64,000 bases of DNA from JAJFUV01 sp964561215 (GTDB lineage: Bacteria > Acidobacteriota > Terriglobia > Bryobacterales > Bryobacteraceae), in contig CAZLOS010000014.1 of NCBI GenBank assembly GCA_964561215.1, forward strand, positions 4,102-68,101, in the 5' to 3' direction. The notes under the pieces were generated by a model. That model was not told the origin of the DNA, made no database searches, and was given only the letters and a program-made list of their open reading frames with translations. Both the position numbers and the translations under genes were made by a program. This document shows, one piece after another, positions 52,467 to 60,273 of the stretch; within the stretch, counting starts at the first letter, position 1; the number at the start of each line of letters is the position of its first letter.

Positions 52467-54902
52467 CTATTGAATCACCGCCAGCAGTTTGCTCCGCAGC
52501 AGGGCCGTTTTCTCTTCGTCCAGCTTCTTCCCATTCGCGGTGATGTAGAACACATCCAGGGCCTTGTGGGCCTCGGTGTCAACCAGCACCACGTCGATGC
52601 CGCAGCCAGCATCCGAGATTGCTCTGGAGATTTCGTAGAGCAGGCCGGGACGGTCCTGCGCCGTGACTTCGACGAGCGTTGCGGACTCGGAGGCGCGTTG
52701 ATTGATCGAAACCACGCCCGCCACGTGCGCGCCCCGGCTGGGCAGCTTCGGCTTGGGCCGCCGCTTGAGGAGTTCAACAGGGTCGACTTTGCCCAGAGCC
52801 GCGCGCTCCAGCGTGACGCGGAAGCGTTCGACCTCTGGGGGATTCAGGTCGAGATTCCGGTTCGGGTCCGAAAACGCGAACATATCCAGAACCATGCCGC
52901 GGCGGTTCGCAAATGCTTCCGCCTTGAGGATGTTCAATCCGAAACCGGAAATCGCACCGCAGAGAGAAGCAAACAAGCCGGCCCGGTCACGCGCGGCAAC
53001 CACGAGCCGCCAGGCGCCTTCGCGTTTGTGAAGGTCGACAGCGACGCCGCGCCTGGCGGCGGCATCGTGTAGCGCGCGATGCATTTCGATTGCTTCCGGT
53101 GGCTGCGTCCGCAGGTAGCGCATAGGGAAGCCCGCCTCGAAGCCGGACGCTTCGGGTGCGTCTTCCGCGCCGCCGATGCGCTCGATGTCGAGCGCCCGCG
53201 TAAGTTCGCTATACGTCTCCACGTAGATGCGCCACAGCTGCTCCATACGCCAAGCTGTCATGGAACCTGGATGCACGGCGCTGGAGTCGGCGTAGCTGAT
53301 CAGCAGAAGCAGCCTGAGGTTTTCGATGGTTTCGACGCGGCGCGCCAGCCACTGGCTCGTAGCAGGGTCGGCGGGATCGCGTGTGTTCATGGCCAGGGAA
53401 AGGTCGCCGTGATGGCGCACCAGAAACAAGACGGTGCGCCGGGCATCGGCGGGAGCCCCCAACCGCTCGAGCGCCTGGGAAGCAAGGCGTTCCGATTCGA
53501 CGACGTGATCGGTCATGCTCACCGACTTGCCCGTGTCGTGGAACAGCAGCGCAAAGGACAACAATTCCGGCTGCTCGATTTCCTCAAGCACTTGCCGGAA
53601 ACGCAGTTTCTCGGGCTGCGTGGAGCCGCCCAGCGCAGCCAGTTCGGCGATGGCGACCAGCGAGTGCTCATCCACCGTGTAACGATGATGGAAATCCCGC
53701 ACCACCAGACACTCTATATGGGCCCATTCCGGAAGCCAGGTCTTCAGGACGCCGCTCGAATGCATCGTTCGCAGTGCCTTCAGCGCATGCGGCTGCCGCA
53801 GCAACTCGACCGCGTCTTCCCAACGGGGAGTGGCGCGAGACGCTATCCGGGCAATCCTCGACTCGCTTTCCGGAGCCGGTTTCAAGCCGTGCCGCGCGAT
53901 GAATTGATAGAAACGCAACGCCAGCCCGGGATCGGCTTCCAGTTGCATGGGATTCTTGAGGTGCACCTGTTCCTGTACGACGCTGAAATCGGCGTTCGAC
54001 AATCTTGAGCGCCAGGCCCGGAATTGGCTGAGCAGGTTGCTGCCGGTGTCTTCGGCCTGCTCCATGGCGGCCAGGGCCGCGCTGTGGATCGCCAGCGCTC
54101 GGCTGTAATACTCGCGCATGAATTCCGCCGGAGTGTGGCGGCCGAAAAGATCGAGCGCGGCGGCCTCTTCCTGCATTTCGAAACTGAGCCGATTCGAATC
54201 TCGGCCGGCCTGGTAGTGCAGCAGGCAGCGCAGGCGGCTGAGAAACCGGATAGCCTCCTCCGGCGGCGCTTGGGCAACCACGGCCCGCAGGCGCCCCAGC
54301 CAGTGGATCAAGTGCACATCGCGGATGCCGCCGGGACATTCTTTTATATCGGGTTCCAGGTGGTAGACCGTATTCTGAAACCGGTCGTGGCGCGGGCGGG
54401 CCAGCCTGCAAATATGGCGCGCCAGGATGCGGCCCTCCTCGCGCAGGAATTTCGGAAACCGGATCGAAAGATCTTCAAACATCCGGGCGTCGCCCGCCAA
54501 CGGGCGCATATCGAGCAGGCTCACGACCAGCTCGATGTTCTGCACGTTCAGGGTGACGCACTCTTCGACGGTGTGCACGGAATGGCTGAGCCGCAATCCG
54601 GCGTCCCAGAGCCTCTGAACGAAACACGAGATGGCGGCCCGGTCGCCTTCGCCGGTAAGATCCTTGCCAGTCAACAGGAGGACATCGACGTCCGAATGCG
54701 GGAACAGTTCGCGGCGCCCGTAGCCGCCCACGGCGATGGCGGCGAGCCCTGAGCGGTAAAGGACGGCAAGCGTCTCCTCGAACGCGCGGATGACCGCCTG
54801 GTCCACTTCGGACGTGCGCCGCGCCAGGACTCCGGCCGCGTCGCCCGAGGCGAGAAAGTCTTCGCGCGATGGATCAGAGGGCGGCATCACCGCGGTCGTC
54901 AT
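52467..54902 (-). CDS. glnD: Bifunctional [protein-PII] uridylyltransferase / uridylyl-removing enzyme
   Basis: 811 residues from ATG 54902; ATG 54887 is possible. Order: nucleotidyltransferase with 'VGGYGRRELFPHSDVDVLLL', the GlnD middle region, an HD domain with 'LLFHDTGKSVSMTD', then two ACT domains (RLVVAARDRAGLF and EVTAQDRPGLLYE). It modifies PII according to glutamine level. Slightly short against the usual 850-930 residues. The start overlaps the glnB coding end, so the operon is amtB-glnB-glnD. Confidence 0.95.
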   Translation of the reverse strand: MTTAVMPPSDPSREDFLASGDAAGVLARRTSEVDQAVIRAFEETLAVLYRSGLAAIAVGGYGRRELFPHSDVDVLLLTGKDLTGEGDRAAISCFVQRLWDAGLRLSHSVHTVEECVTLNVQNIELVVSLLDMRPLAGDARMFEDLSIRFPKFLREEGRILARHICRLARPRHDRFQNTVYHLEPDIKECPGGIRDVHLIHWLGRLRAVVAQAPPEEAIRFLSRLRCLLHYQAGRDSNRLSFEMQEEAAALDLFGRHTPAEFMREYYSRALAIHSAALAAMEQAEDTGSNLLSQFRAWRSRLSNADFSVVQEQVHLKNPMQLEADPGLALRFYQFIARHGLKPAPESESRIARIASRATPRWEDAVELLRQPHALKALRTMHSSGVLKTWLPEWAHIECLVVRDFHHRYTVDEHSLVAIAELAALGGSTQPEKLRFRQVLEEIEQPELLSFALLFHDTGKSVSMTDHVVESERLASQALERLGAPADARRTVLFLVRHHGDLSLAMNTRDPADPATSQWLARRVETIENLRLLLLISYADSSAVHPGSMTAWRMEQLWRIYVETYSELTRALDIERIGGAEDAPEASGFEAGFPMRYLRTQPPEAIEMHRALHDAAARRGVAVDLHKREGAWRLVVAARDRAGLFASLCGAISGFGLNILKAEAFANRRGMVLDMFAFSDPNRNLDLNPPEVERFRVTLERAALGKVDPVELLKRRPKPKLPSRGAHVAGVVSINQRASESATLVEVTAQDRPGLLYEISRAISDAGCGIDVVLVDTEAHKALDVFYITANGKKLDEEKTALLRSKLLAVIQ

Positions 54903-55212
54903 TGCGGATTCGGATCGCCTCCCGGACGTCATAGATGAAGATCTTGCCGTCGCCGATCTTGCCCGTGCGGGCGCTCTTCAAGAGGGCGCCGGTAATCTCC
55001 TCGACGCGGGCGTCGGCGACGATCAACTCCAACTTCACTTTCGGCAGCAGGTCTACGTCGTACTCCATCCCCCGATAGACCTCCTTGTGGCCTTTCTGGC
55101 GGCCATAGCCGCGGACCTCGCTCACCGTAACGCCGTCCACGCCGATGCCCTTGAGCGCTTCGCGCACGTCGTTCAGCTTGAACGGCTGTATGATCGCCTC
55201 GATTTTCTTCAT
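54874..55212 (-). CDS. glnB: Nitrogen regulatory protein P-II
   Basis: 112 residues, exact family size. 'MKKIEAIIQPFKLNDVREAL' at the N-terminus and the T-loop 'EVYRGMEYDVDLLPK' with the uridylylated Tyr in the conserved place, then 'TGKIGDGKIFIYDV' for ATP/ADP binding. Being directly downstream of amtB it could equally be called glnK. It blocks AmtB when not uridylylated. Confidence 0.97.
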   Translation of the reverse strand: MKKIEAIIQPFKLNDVREALKGIGVDGVTVSEVRGYGRQKGHKEVYRGMEYDVDLLPKVKLELIVADARVEEITGALLKSARTGKIGDGKIFIYDVREAIRIRNDDRGDAAL

Positions 55213-55227
55213 GGCACCCTCGCCGCA

Positions 55228-56610
55228 CTAGGACTCGAAATTGTAACCTTCCTCGCCGTGCATGCTGAGATCCAAGCCTTCGGTCTCGTGCTCGGGACTC
55301 ACGCGCACACCGCAGATCGCGTCACACACCCTGAGGATAAGATAGGTTCCCACAACGGCAATCGCGATGGCGATGGCAGCGCTGATGGCCTGGTTGCCCA
55401 ACTGGCCCCAGTGACCGTCCACGACACCGAGCGCCTGCGGACGGCCGGCGCTGTCCTTCAACGCGTCATTGACCGCGTTGGTGGCAAAGACACCCGTCAG
55501 CATGGCGCCGGTGAATCCGCCCACACCGTGGACGCCAAACGCGTCGAGCGAATCGTCATAACCGAGGCGCCGTTTGACCGCCGTCACCATGAAGTAGCAG
55601 ATCATGCCCGCGGCAAACCCAATAGCCAGCGCAGGCACCGGTTTCACGAAGCCGCTGGCCGGAGTGATGGCCACCAACCCTGCCACGCTGCCGGACACCG
55701 CACCCAGGACGCTGGGCTTGCCTGAGCGAATCCACTCGACGAACATCCAGCCGAGCGTTGCGGCCGCGGCCGCGAAGTGCGTGGCCACGAAAGCGCTGGT
55801 CGCCAAGCCCGAGGAACCGAGTGCGCTCCCGGCATTGAAACCGAACCAGCCCACCCACAGCAGGCAGGCGCCGATGACGCTCAGCACGACGCTGTGGGGC
55901 TTGATCGGCTCGATCAGGTAGCCTTGCCTCTTGCCGAGGTACAGCGCGCAGACCAGCGCGGAAACGCCCGAGGTAATGTGCACAACCGTGCCGCCGGCGA
56001 AATCCAGGCACGGGATCGCTCCGCCGAGGAACGCGTTCAGCCATCCGCCCTTGCCCCAAACCATGTGCGCCATCGGGAAGTACACGATCAGCGTCCACAA
56101 CAGGGTGAACAGCAGCATGGCACTGAACTTCATGCGCTCCGCGAAAGCGCCGCTGATGAGCGCCGGAGTGATGATGGCGAACATGAGCTGGTACACCATG
56201 AAGGTGAGCTGCGGGATGGTGGGCGCGTAGTCCGTGTTGGGGGCCGTCCCCACGCCGTCAAGAAACGCGTAGTGTCCACCGCCGATGAAGCCGGCTCCCT
56301 CGCTGAAAACCAGGCTGTAACCGATAAACGCCCACAGCACGGTGACTATCGCCATCAGCACGAAGCTGTGCATCATGGTTCCCAGCACGTTCTTGCGCCG
56401 CACCAGTCCGCCGTAGAACAACGCCAGCCCCGGCCCCGTCATCATCAGGACCAGGGCGGCGCTCACCAACATCCAGGCGTTGTCACCGGCCGACTGCGCG
56501 GACCTGGCGGCCGATTCCACCGCACTGAGGCGGGAATCCAGGACCGGCTGCGCTTGCGCCATCGCGGCACTGACGGCCGCACCCGATAGCGCGACAAGTA
56601 TGGATTTCAT
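55228..56610 (-). CDS. amtB: Ammonium transporter
   Basis: 460 residues: a signal peptide (residues 1-20, ending AQA), a short periplasmic linker, then eleven helices. 'DFAGGTVVHITSG' and 'FGVHGVGG' carry the twin pore His residues, and 'YGGLVRRKN' is the first family motif. Takes up ammonium under nitrogen limitation and is gated by the PII protein encoded next. Fifteen bases separate it from glnB. Confidence 0.97.
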   Translation of the reverse strand: MKSILVALSGAAVSAAMAQAQPVLDSRLSAVESAARSAQSAGDNAWMLVSAALVLMMTGPGLALFYGGLVRRKNVLGTMMHSFVLMAIVTVLWAFIGYSLVFSEGAGFIGGGHYAFLDGVGTAPNTDYAPTIPQLTFMVYQLMFAIITPALISGAFAERMKFSAMLLFTLLWTLIVYFPMAHMVWGKGGWLNAFLGGAIPCLDFAGGTVVHITSGVSALVCALYLGKRQGYLIEPIKPHSVVLSVIGACLLWVGWFGFNAGSALGSSGLATSAFVATHFAAAAATLGWMFVEWIRSGKPSVLGAVSGSVAGLVAITPASGFVKPVPALAIGFAAGMICYFMVTAVKRRLGYDDSLDAFGVHGVGGFTGAMLTGVFATNAVNDALKDSAGRPQALGVVDGHWGQLGNQAISAAIAIAIAVVGTYLILRVCDAICGVRVSPEHETEGLDLSMHGEEGYNFES

Positions 56611-56645
56611 GAATACCTCGACTGGAGTTTGCCGAGCGACGCTCT

Positions 56646-56677
56646 CAATTCCATGATGTCGCGGCTACCGCGAATTG
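56646..56677 (-). promoter_or_regulatory. Nested inverted repeats upstream of amtB
   Basis: An inner TCGCGG/CCGCGA stem (56659-56673) lies inside an outer CAATTC/GAATTG pair (56646-56677), in the 158-base gap between the 56769 gene and amtB. It may be an operator or leader hairpin. I do not see a clear sigma-54 promoter. Confidence 0.4.
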
Positions 56678-56768
56678 GGAAGACGAACCTTCTTATGGAC
56701 CGGATTAATGCTTTCTATGGAGGGAAGTTACCGATCAACGAAAGAGACCACAGGCGGCGGACTTGCGG

Positions 56769-57224
56769 TCATTGGGCGACGGGTTTATACATAGGGTTAC
56801 AGACCGGCCAGGGGGCGAAGCCGATCGTCAGGTCCCTGCTATCGATCCAGAGCAGCGATTCGTCACCCTTCTTCGTATCGAGAATCGCGATCACCCCGTG
56901 CCCGCAATACTTGGTCTTCTTGATGCCGGCGGGAAGAATGGACCGGGGGCCGTTTGGTCCCCAGTCCTCCATGAAACGATCGAACGAGTAGTCGCGGCAA
57001 GGCGTCGACGGCGTGCAGCCCCACATCTGGTAAGCGGCCTGATAGTCCTGCTTTCCGAGCAGCTCGAGAAAGCTCTCCACGCGCTTCTTGTGGCGATACC
57101 CGCGGAAGGTGAAGTAGACTACGGCGGCAATAATCAGAACCGCCACCACGGCCCCGATGGAGCGCCACAGGATTTTCGAACGGCGCTCCTCCCCTTCTCC
57201 GTAACCCGCCAGGTAGTCCGCCAT
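56769..57224 (-). CDS. Single-pass membrane protein of unknown function
   Basis: 151 residues. A short cytoplasmic head (MADYLAGYGEGEERRSK), one helix (about 22-42), then a 100-residue domain with 'LELLGKQDYQAAYQMWGC' and four Cys (WGCTPSTPC, YCGHG, PVCNP), which may form disulfides outside the membrane. No family recognised. A GGGAGG ribosome site precedes it, and it ends the groES-ompH run. Confidence 0.75.
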   Translation of the reverse strand: MADYLAGYGEGEERRSKILWRSIGAVVAVLIIAAVVYFTFRGYRHKKRVESFLELLGKQDYQAAYQMWGCTPSTPCRDYSFDRFMEDWGPNGPRSILPAGIKKTKYCGHGVIAILDTKKGDESLLWIDSRDLTIGFAPWPVCNPMYKPVAQ

Positions 57225-57242
57225 TGCCTTGCCTCCCGACTG

Positions 57243-57767
57243 TTACTTAGCCGGATAAGCTTTGTCGTAAGCCGCGATCGCTTCCGCGGTGACGTCCAGC
57301 GCCGGCTTGAAATAGATGGTGCTGTTGACGTCCACCACGACGTCGAGGGCCTTCGCCTCGGCCAGTTTCTTCACGACATCCTGCATGCGCTGGGCGGCTT
57401 TGCCCAGAACATCGTTGCGCTCGCGGTCCACGTCGGCCTGCAGATCCTCGCCCATCCGCTGCAGATCCTTCTGCTTGCGCTGAGCCTGGATGTTCAGGTC
57501 CTGTTCCGCCGACGGCGTAAGCTTGCCGGCCATGCTCTGCAACTGCTGCTGGATCTGCCGGATCTCGCCCTGCAACTTCTCCATCTGGGCCTGGCGCGGG
57601 CGGTACTTTGTTTCCATCTCGGTCTGGGCTTTCTTGATCTCCGCCGTCTCGACGACTGCCTTCTGGATGTTCACGATGGCGACTTTGGACTGCGCCAGCA
57701 GCGTTGTGGCCGGGCACAGAATAGCGGCGGCAGCGAGCAGTCCGCCAATGCTGGAAAACCGAATCAT
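57243..57767 (-). CDS. OmpH/Skp-family periplasmic chaperone
   Basis: 174 residues from ATG 57767, with GGGGAG 8 bases upstream. Signal peptide to about residue 25 (AAAAILCPATTLLA), then 'KVAIVNIQKAVVET' and a long charged coiled coil, and the C-terminal 'AEAKALDVVVDVNSTIYF' strand of OmpH/Skp proteins. It would hold unfolded outer-membrane proteins in the periplasm. Forty bases after groES, unusually for this family, which is normally near bamA or lpxD. Confidence 0.9.
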   Translation of the reverse strand: MIRFSSIGGLLAAAAILCPATTLLAQSKVAIVNIQKAVVETAEIKKAQTEMETKYRPRQAQMEKLQGEIRQIQQQLQSMAGKLTPSAEQDLNIQAQRKQKDLQRMGEDLQADVDRERNDVLGKAAQRMQDVVKKLAEAKALDVVVDVNSTIYFKPALDVTAEAIAAYDKAYPAK

Positions 57768-57807
57768 GTATGGTGCTCCCCTAACTAGATAGCTAAAAAA
57801 CAATCTG

Positions 57808-58095
57808 TTACTCCAGGACGGCGAGAATGTCGTCTTCCCGGAACACAATGTAATCCTGACCGTCGATCTTGATCTCCGAACCGGAGTACTTACCGAAAAG
57901 AATCCGATCGCCGGGCTTCACTTCAATCGGCGCGCGCTCGCCGTTCTCGAGCAATTTGCCTTCGCCGGCTGCGATCACCTCGCCCCGCTGCGGCTTCTCT
58001 TTGGCCGTGTCGGGCACGATGATGCCGCCGATCTTGGTCTCCTCCTCTTCGAGGCGTTTTACCAGCACATGGTCGTGGATCGGCCGGAATTTCAT
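57808..58095 (-). CDS. groES: Co-chaperonin GroES
   Basis: 95 residues. 'RPIHDHVLVKRLEEEETKIGGI' with the mobile loop, 'GEVIAAGEGKLLENGE' and 'GDRILFGKYSGSEIKIDG' are standard. It caps GroEL. No groEL follows; an OmpH-like gene does. A strong ribosome site (GGAGGAGG) precedes the ATG. The leader carries a hairpin (58144-58160) and a good sigma-70 promoter. Confidence 0.97.
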   Translation of the reverse strand: MKFRPIHDHVLVKRLEEEETKIGGIIVPDTAKEKPQRGEVIAAGEGKLLENGERAPIEVKPGDRILFGKYSGSEIKIDGQDYIVFREDDILAVLE

Positions 58096-58143
58096 CGAAC
58101 CTCCTCCCTTCCTGGGAAATGGAACCTACGGATTGCTGGCGTA

Positions 58144-58160
58144 GTGCGGGCGCACCGCAC
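58144..58160 (-). promoter_or_regulatory. Hairpin in the groES 5-prime leader
   Basis: GTGCGG (58144-58149) and CCGCAC (58155-58160) around a five-base loop, within the predicted 70-base leader of groES. No CIRCE element (TTAGCACTC-N9-GAGTGCTAA) is present. Confidence 0.4.
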
Positions 58161-58171
58161 CGGCGTGTCCC

Positions 58172-58201
58172 AATGTAACGTGGCGTCCGAAGGGTTGTCA
58201 A
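58172..58201 (-). promoter_or_regulatory. Sigma-70 promoter for groES
   Basis: Exact TTGACA (58201-58196), 18-base spacer, TACATT (58177-58172). It is the only full two-box promoter I found in the window. Confidence 0.6.
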
Positions 58202-58240
58202 ACCCGGCACGCCTCTACTATTCTTGCACGCAGGAAGGCC

Positions 58241-59182
58241 ATGCCGGCGAACCTCAGTCCCGACTACCTGGACGCCGAGCGCGACTACAAGTCCGCCGTG
58301 ACGCCGGCCGAGAAGATCGACGCCCTCCAGCGCATGCTGGCCACCATCCCCAAGCACAAAGGGACGGAGAAGATGCAGGCCGACATCAAGCGCCGCCTCG
58401 CGGAAGTCCGCAAGGATTCGCAGAAGAAAGGAGCCGCGCACACAACACCGTTCTACCTGGTGCACAAAGAAGGCGCCGGGCAGGCGGCGCTCGTCGGGCC
58501 ACCGAATTCCGGCAAGTCGCAACTGCTGGCCGAGCTTACGCATGCTCACGTCGAGGTGGCGGAGTACCCGTTCACTACCCGTCTTCCTCAGCCCGGCATG
58601 ATGAAGTACGAGGACGTCCAGGTCCAACTGCTCGATCTGCCGCCGATCTCGGACGAGTTCAACGAGCCGTGGCTGCCCCAGGTGCTGCGTGCGGCCACCA
58701 TCTGCATCCTCGTGGTCGACCCGTGCGGCGTGGAGGTGCTCGATCAGATCGAGTCCATCGCCGCGCGGATGGAACAGTGGCGCGTACCGCCGCCGAAGCT
58801 TCTGGCCGCCAACAAGTGCGATCTGGACGACGAAGGTGGGAATTTCGCCGCGCTCGAAGACCTTTACGGCGGCCGCTACCGCATGCTGCCGGTTTCCGCG
58901 TTGGCCGGCGTCAATCTCGACGGTTTCGCCCGCGCCGTCTTCGAAGCGCTCAACGTCGTGCGGATCTACACCAAGGTGCCGGGCAAGAAGGCGGAACTGG
59001 CCACGCCTTACATCCTGCGGCGCGGCGAGACGGTGCTGGACGCCGCGCGCCACGTGCACAAGGACTTCGCCGAACAGCTCAAGTACGCGCGCCTGTTCCG
59101 TCTCAACGGCAGCCGTGACGGTTTGATGGTGGAGCGCAACCACCTGGTCGAGGATCGGGATATCCTCGAATTTCACCTCTGA
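58241..59182 (+). CDS. OBG/DRG-like GTPase with TGS domain
   Basis: 313 residues. A helical N-terminal region (1-75), then G1 'GPPNSGKSQLL', G3 'LLDLPPI', G4 'ANKCDLD' and G5 'VSALAG', then a C-terminal TGS domain (RIYTKVPGKKAELATPYILR). The layout matches the DRG branch of TRAFAC GTPases, often ribosome-linked. AGGAAG precedes the ATG. Its stop overlaps the convergent URO-D-like gene by ten bases. Confidence 0.9.
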   Translation: MPANLSPDYLDAERDYKSAVTPAEKIDALQRMLATIPKHKGTEKMQADIKRRLAEVRKDSQKKGAAHTTPFYLVHKEGAGQAALVGPPNSGKSQLLAELTHAHVEVAEYPFTTRLPQPGMMKYEDVQVQLLDLPPISDEFNEPWLPQVLRAATICILVVDPCGVEVLDQIESIAARMEQWRVPPPKLLAANKCDLDDEGGNFAALEDLYGGRYRMLPVSALAGVNLDGFARAVFEALNVVRIYTKVPGKKAELATPYILRRGETVLDAARHVHKDFAEQLKYARLFRLNGSRDGLMVERNHLVEDRDILEFHL

Positions 59183-60273
59183 GCGCTTAATCCACGCGCT
59201 AACGTCTCCAGCCAGCGCACACGCTCGTCCGGGATGTCCCAAGGCAGGTCGGCGAGGACCACATCGCAGGGCGCGAGTTCGCGCGCGATGCGCTCGAAGT
59301 CGGCGCGCACCATCTCAGGATCGCCGGTGGCCGCTTTGCCGGGCGTGCAGAGCACCGCGCGGCGGGCTTCGGGGAACGCCTCCCGCGCGCGAACCATGTC
59401 CGATTCGATTCCCATGTCCAGGTAGCCCATCTTCGGCAGCCTGCGCAGCACGTCGAGGTACGGTGTCACGTTCCAGTTACAAGTGTGAACGCCAAAACGC
59501 TCAAACGAGTGCGCGACGCGCGCGTCGTGTTCCAACAACGTCCGTCCGTAAGCGGCCGGCGAGACCATGTTGACCGTGCAGTTGCTCACGCACATGTAGT
59601 CGATGGGGAAACCGGAACGCCGCTGCCGTTCCTGCACCATGCGGGCCAGGCCGATGATAACGTCCGTGATCGTCGTAAACAGCCGCTCCGCCAGCTCCGG
59701 ACGGTCCGCCATGTCCAGAAAGATCTGCTGGCCGCGCAAGTGAAACCCGAGATTCAGCACGCCCTGCCAGTTGAGATCTCCGTACACCGTGCCACATCGC
59801 GCCGCGATAGCGTCCACTTGCGCCAGCAGCTTCTCGACGAATGGTCCAGCGAGGAGCTGGCGCGCGTCCAGACGCTCGATGCAATCCTCGCTGAGATGGT
59901 GGCCAGGATCGAGGTCCGGCCAGCGGTCCGCGTAATAGCGCAGCGGGATGCCGAACAGCGCTGGAATCACACAGACGCCGTAGCAGCCGGCGATGGTTTC
60001 GGTGTCCTGAGCCTCAGGTCTGCCCCACTGCTCGAATCGCGGAAAGGCTCGCCGCAGTTCCCCACGCATGGCAACGAGGGTCTGGCGCCGGTGTTCCGGA
60101 TCCGTGTGCCAGCGCTCCGTGAAGTCCACGCCGCAGCGCACGTGGTACCAGCGCGGCTCGAATCCGAACACAGGCCGCAGCCGCGCCTCGCTGCCATCGG
60201 CGGCTTCCCGGCGGGCGGCCGCGGCAATGGGGATCCAACTCCTCAGCCGTGTGCCCGCGTCGTCCTGGCTCAC
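59173..60273 (-). CDS. Uroporphyrinogen-decarboxylase-like protein coupled to the sialidase fusion
   Basis: 366 residues from GTG 60273. That start overlaps the preceding stop as GTGA and has GGAGG 7 bases upstream; the longer ATG 60312 reading lacks such support. 'RWYHVRCGVDFTERWH' lies near residue 45 and 'GVHTCNWNVTPYLDVL' near 266, at the position of the URO-D/CmuA His-Cys motif, and 'YGDLNWQGVLN' gives the barrel acid. Heme synthesis is unlikely. Second non-heme URO-D member here (other at 24418). Translation is tied to an FGE/sialidase-like protein. Confidence 0.82.
   Translation of the reverse strand: MSQDDAGTRLRSWIPIAAAARREAADGSEARLRPVFGFEPRWYHVRCGVDFTERWHTDPEHRRQTLVAMRGELRRAFPRFEQWGRPEAQDTETIAGCYGVCVIPALFGIPLRYYADRWPDLDPGHHLSEDCIERLDARQLLAGPFVEKLLAQVDAIAARCGTVYGDLNWQGVLNLGFHLRGQQIFLDMADRPELAERLFTTITDVIIGLARMVQERQRRSGFPIDYMCVSNCTVNMVSPAAYGRTLLEHDARVAHSFERFGVHTCNWNVTPYLDVLRRLPKMGYLDMGIESDMVRAREAFPEARRAVLCTPGKAATGDPEMVRADFERIARELAPCDVVLADLPWDIPDERVRWLETLARGLSAQR

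Noticed and set aside
58096..58240. CIRCE heat-shock operator before groES
   Set aside because: The TTAGCACTC-N9-GAGTGCTAA pattern is absent; only an unrelated six-base stem occurs.
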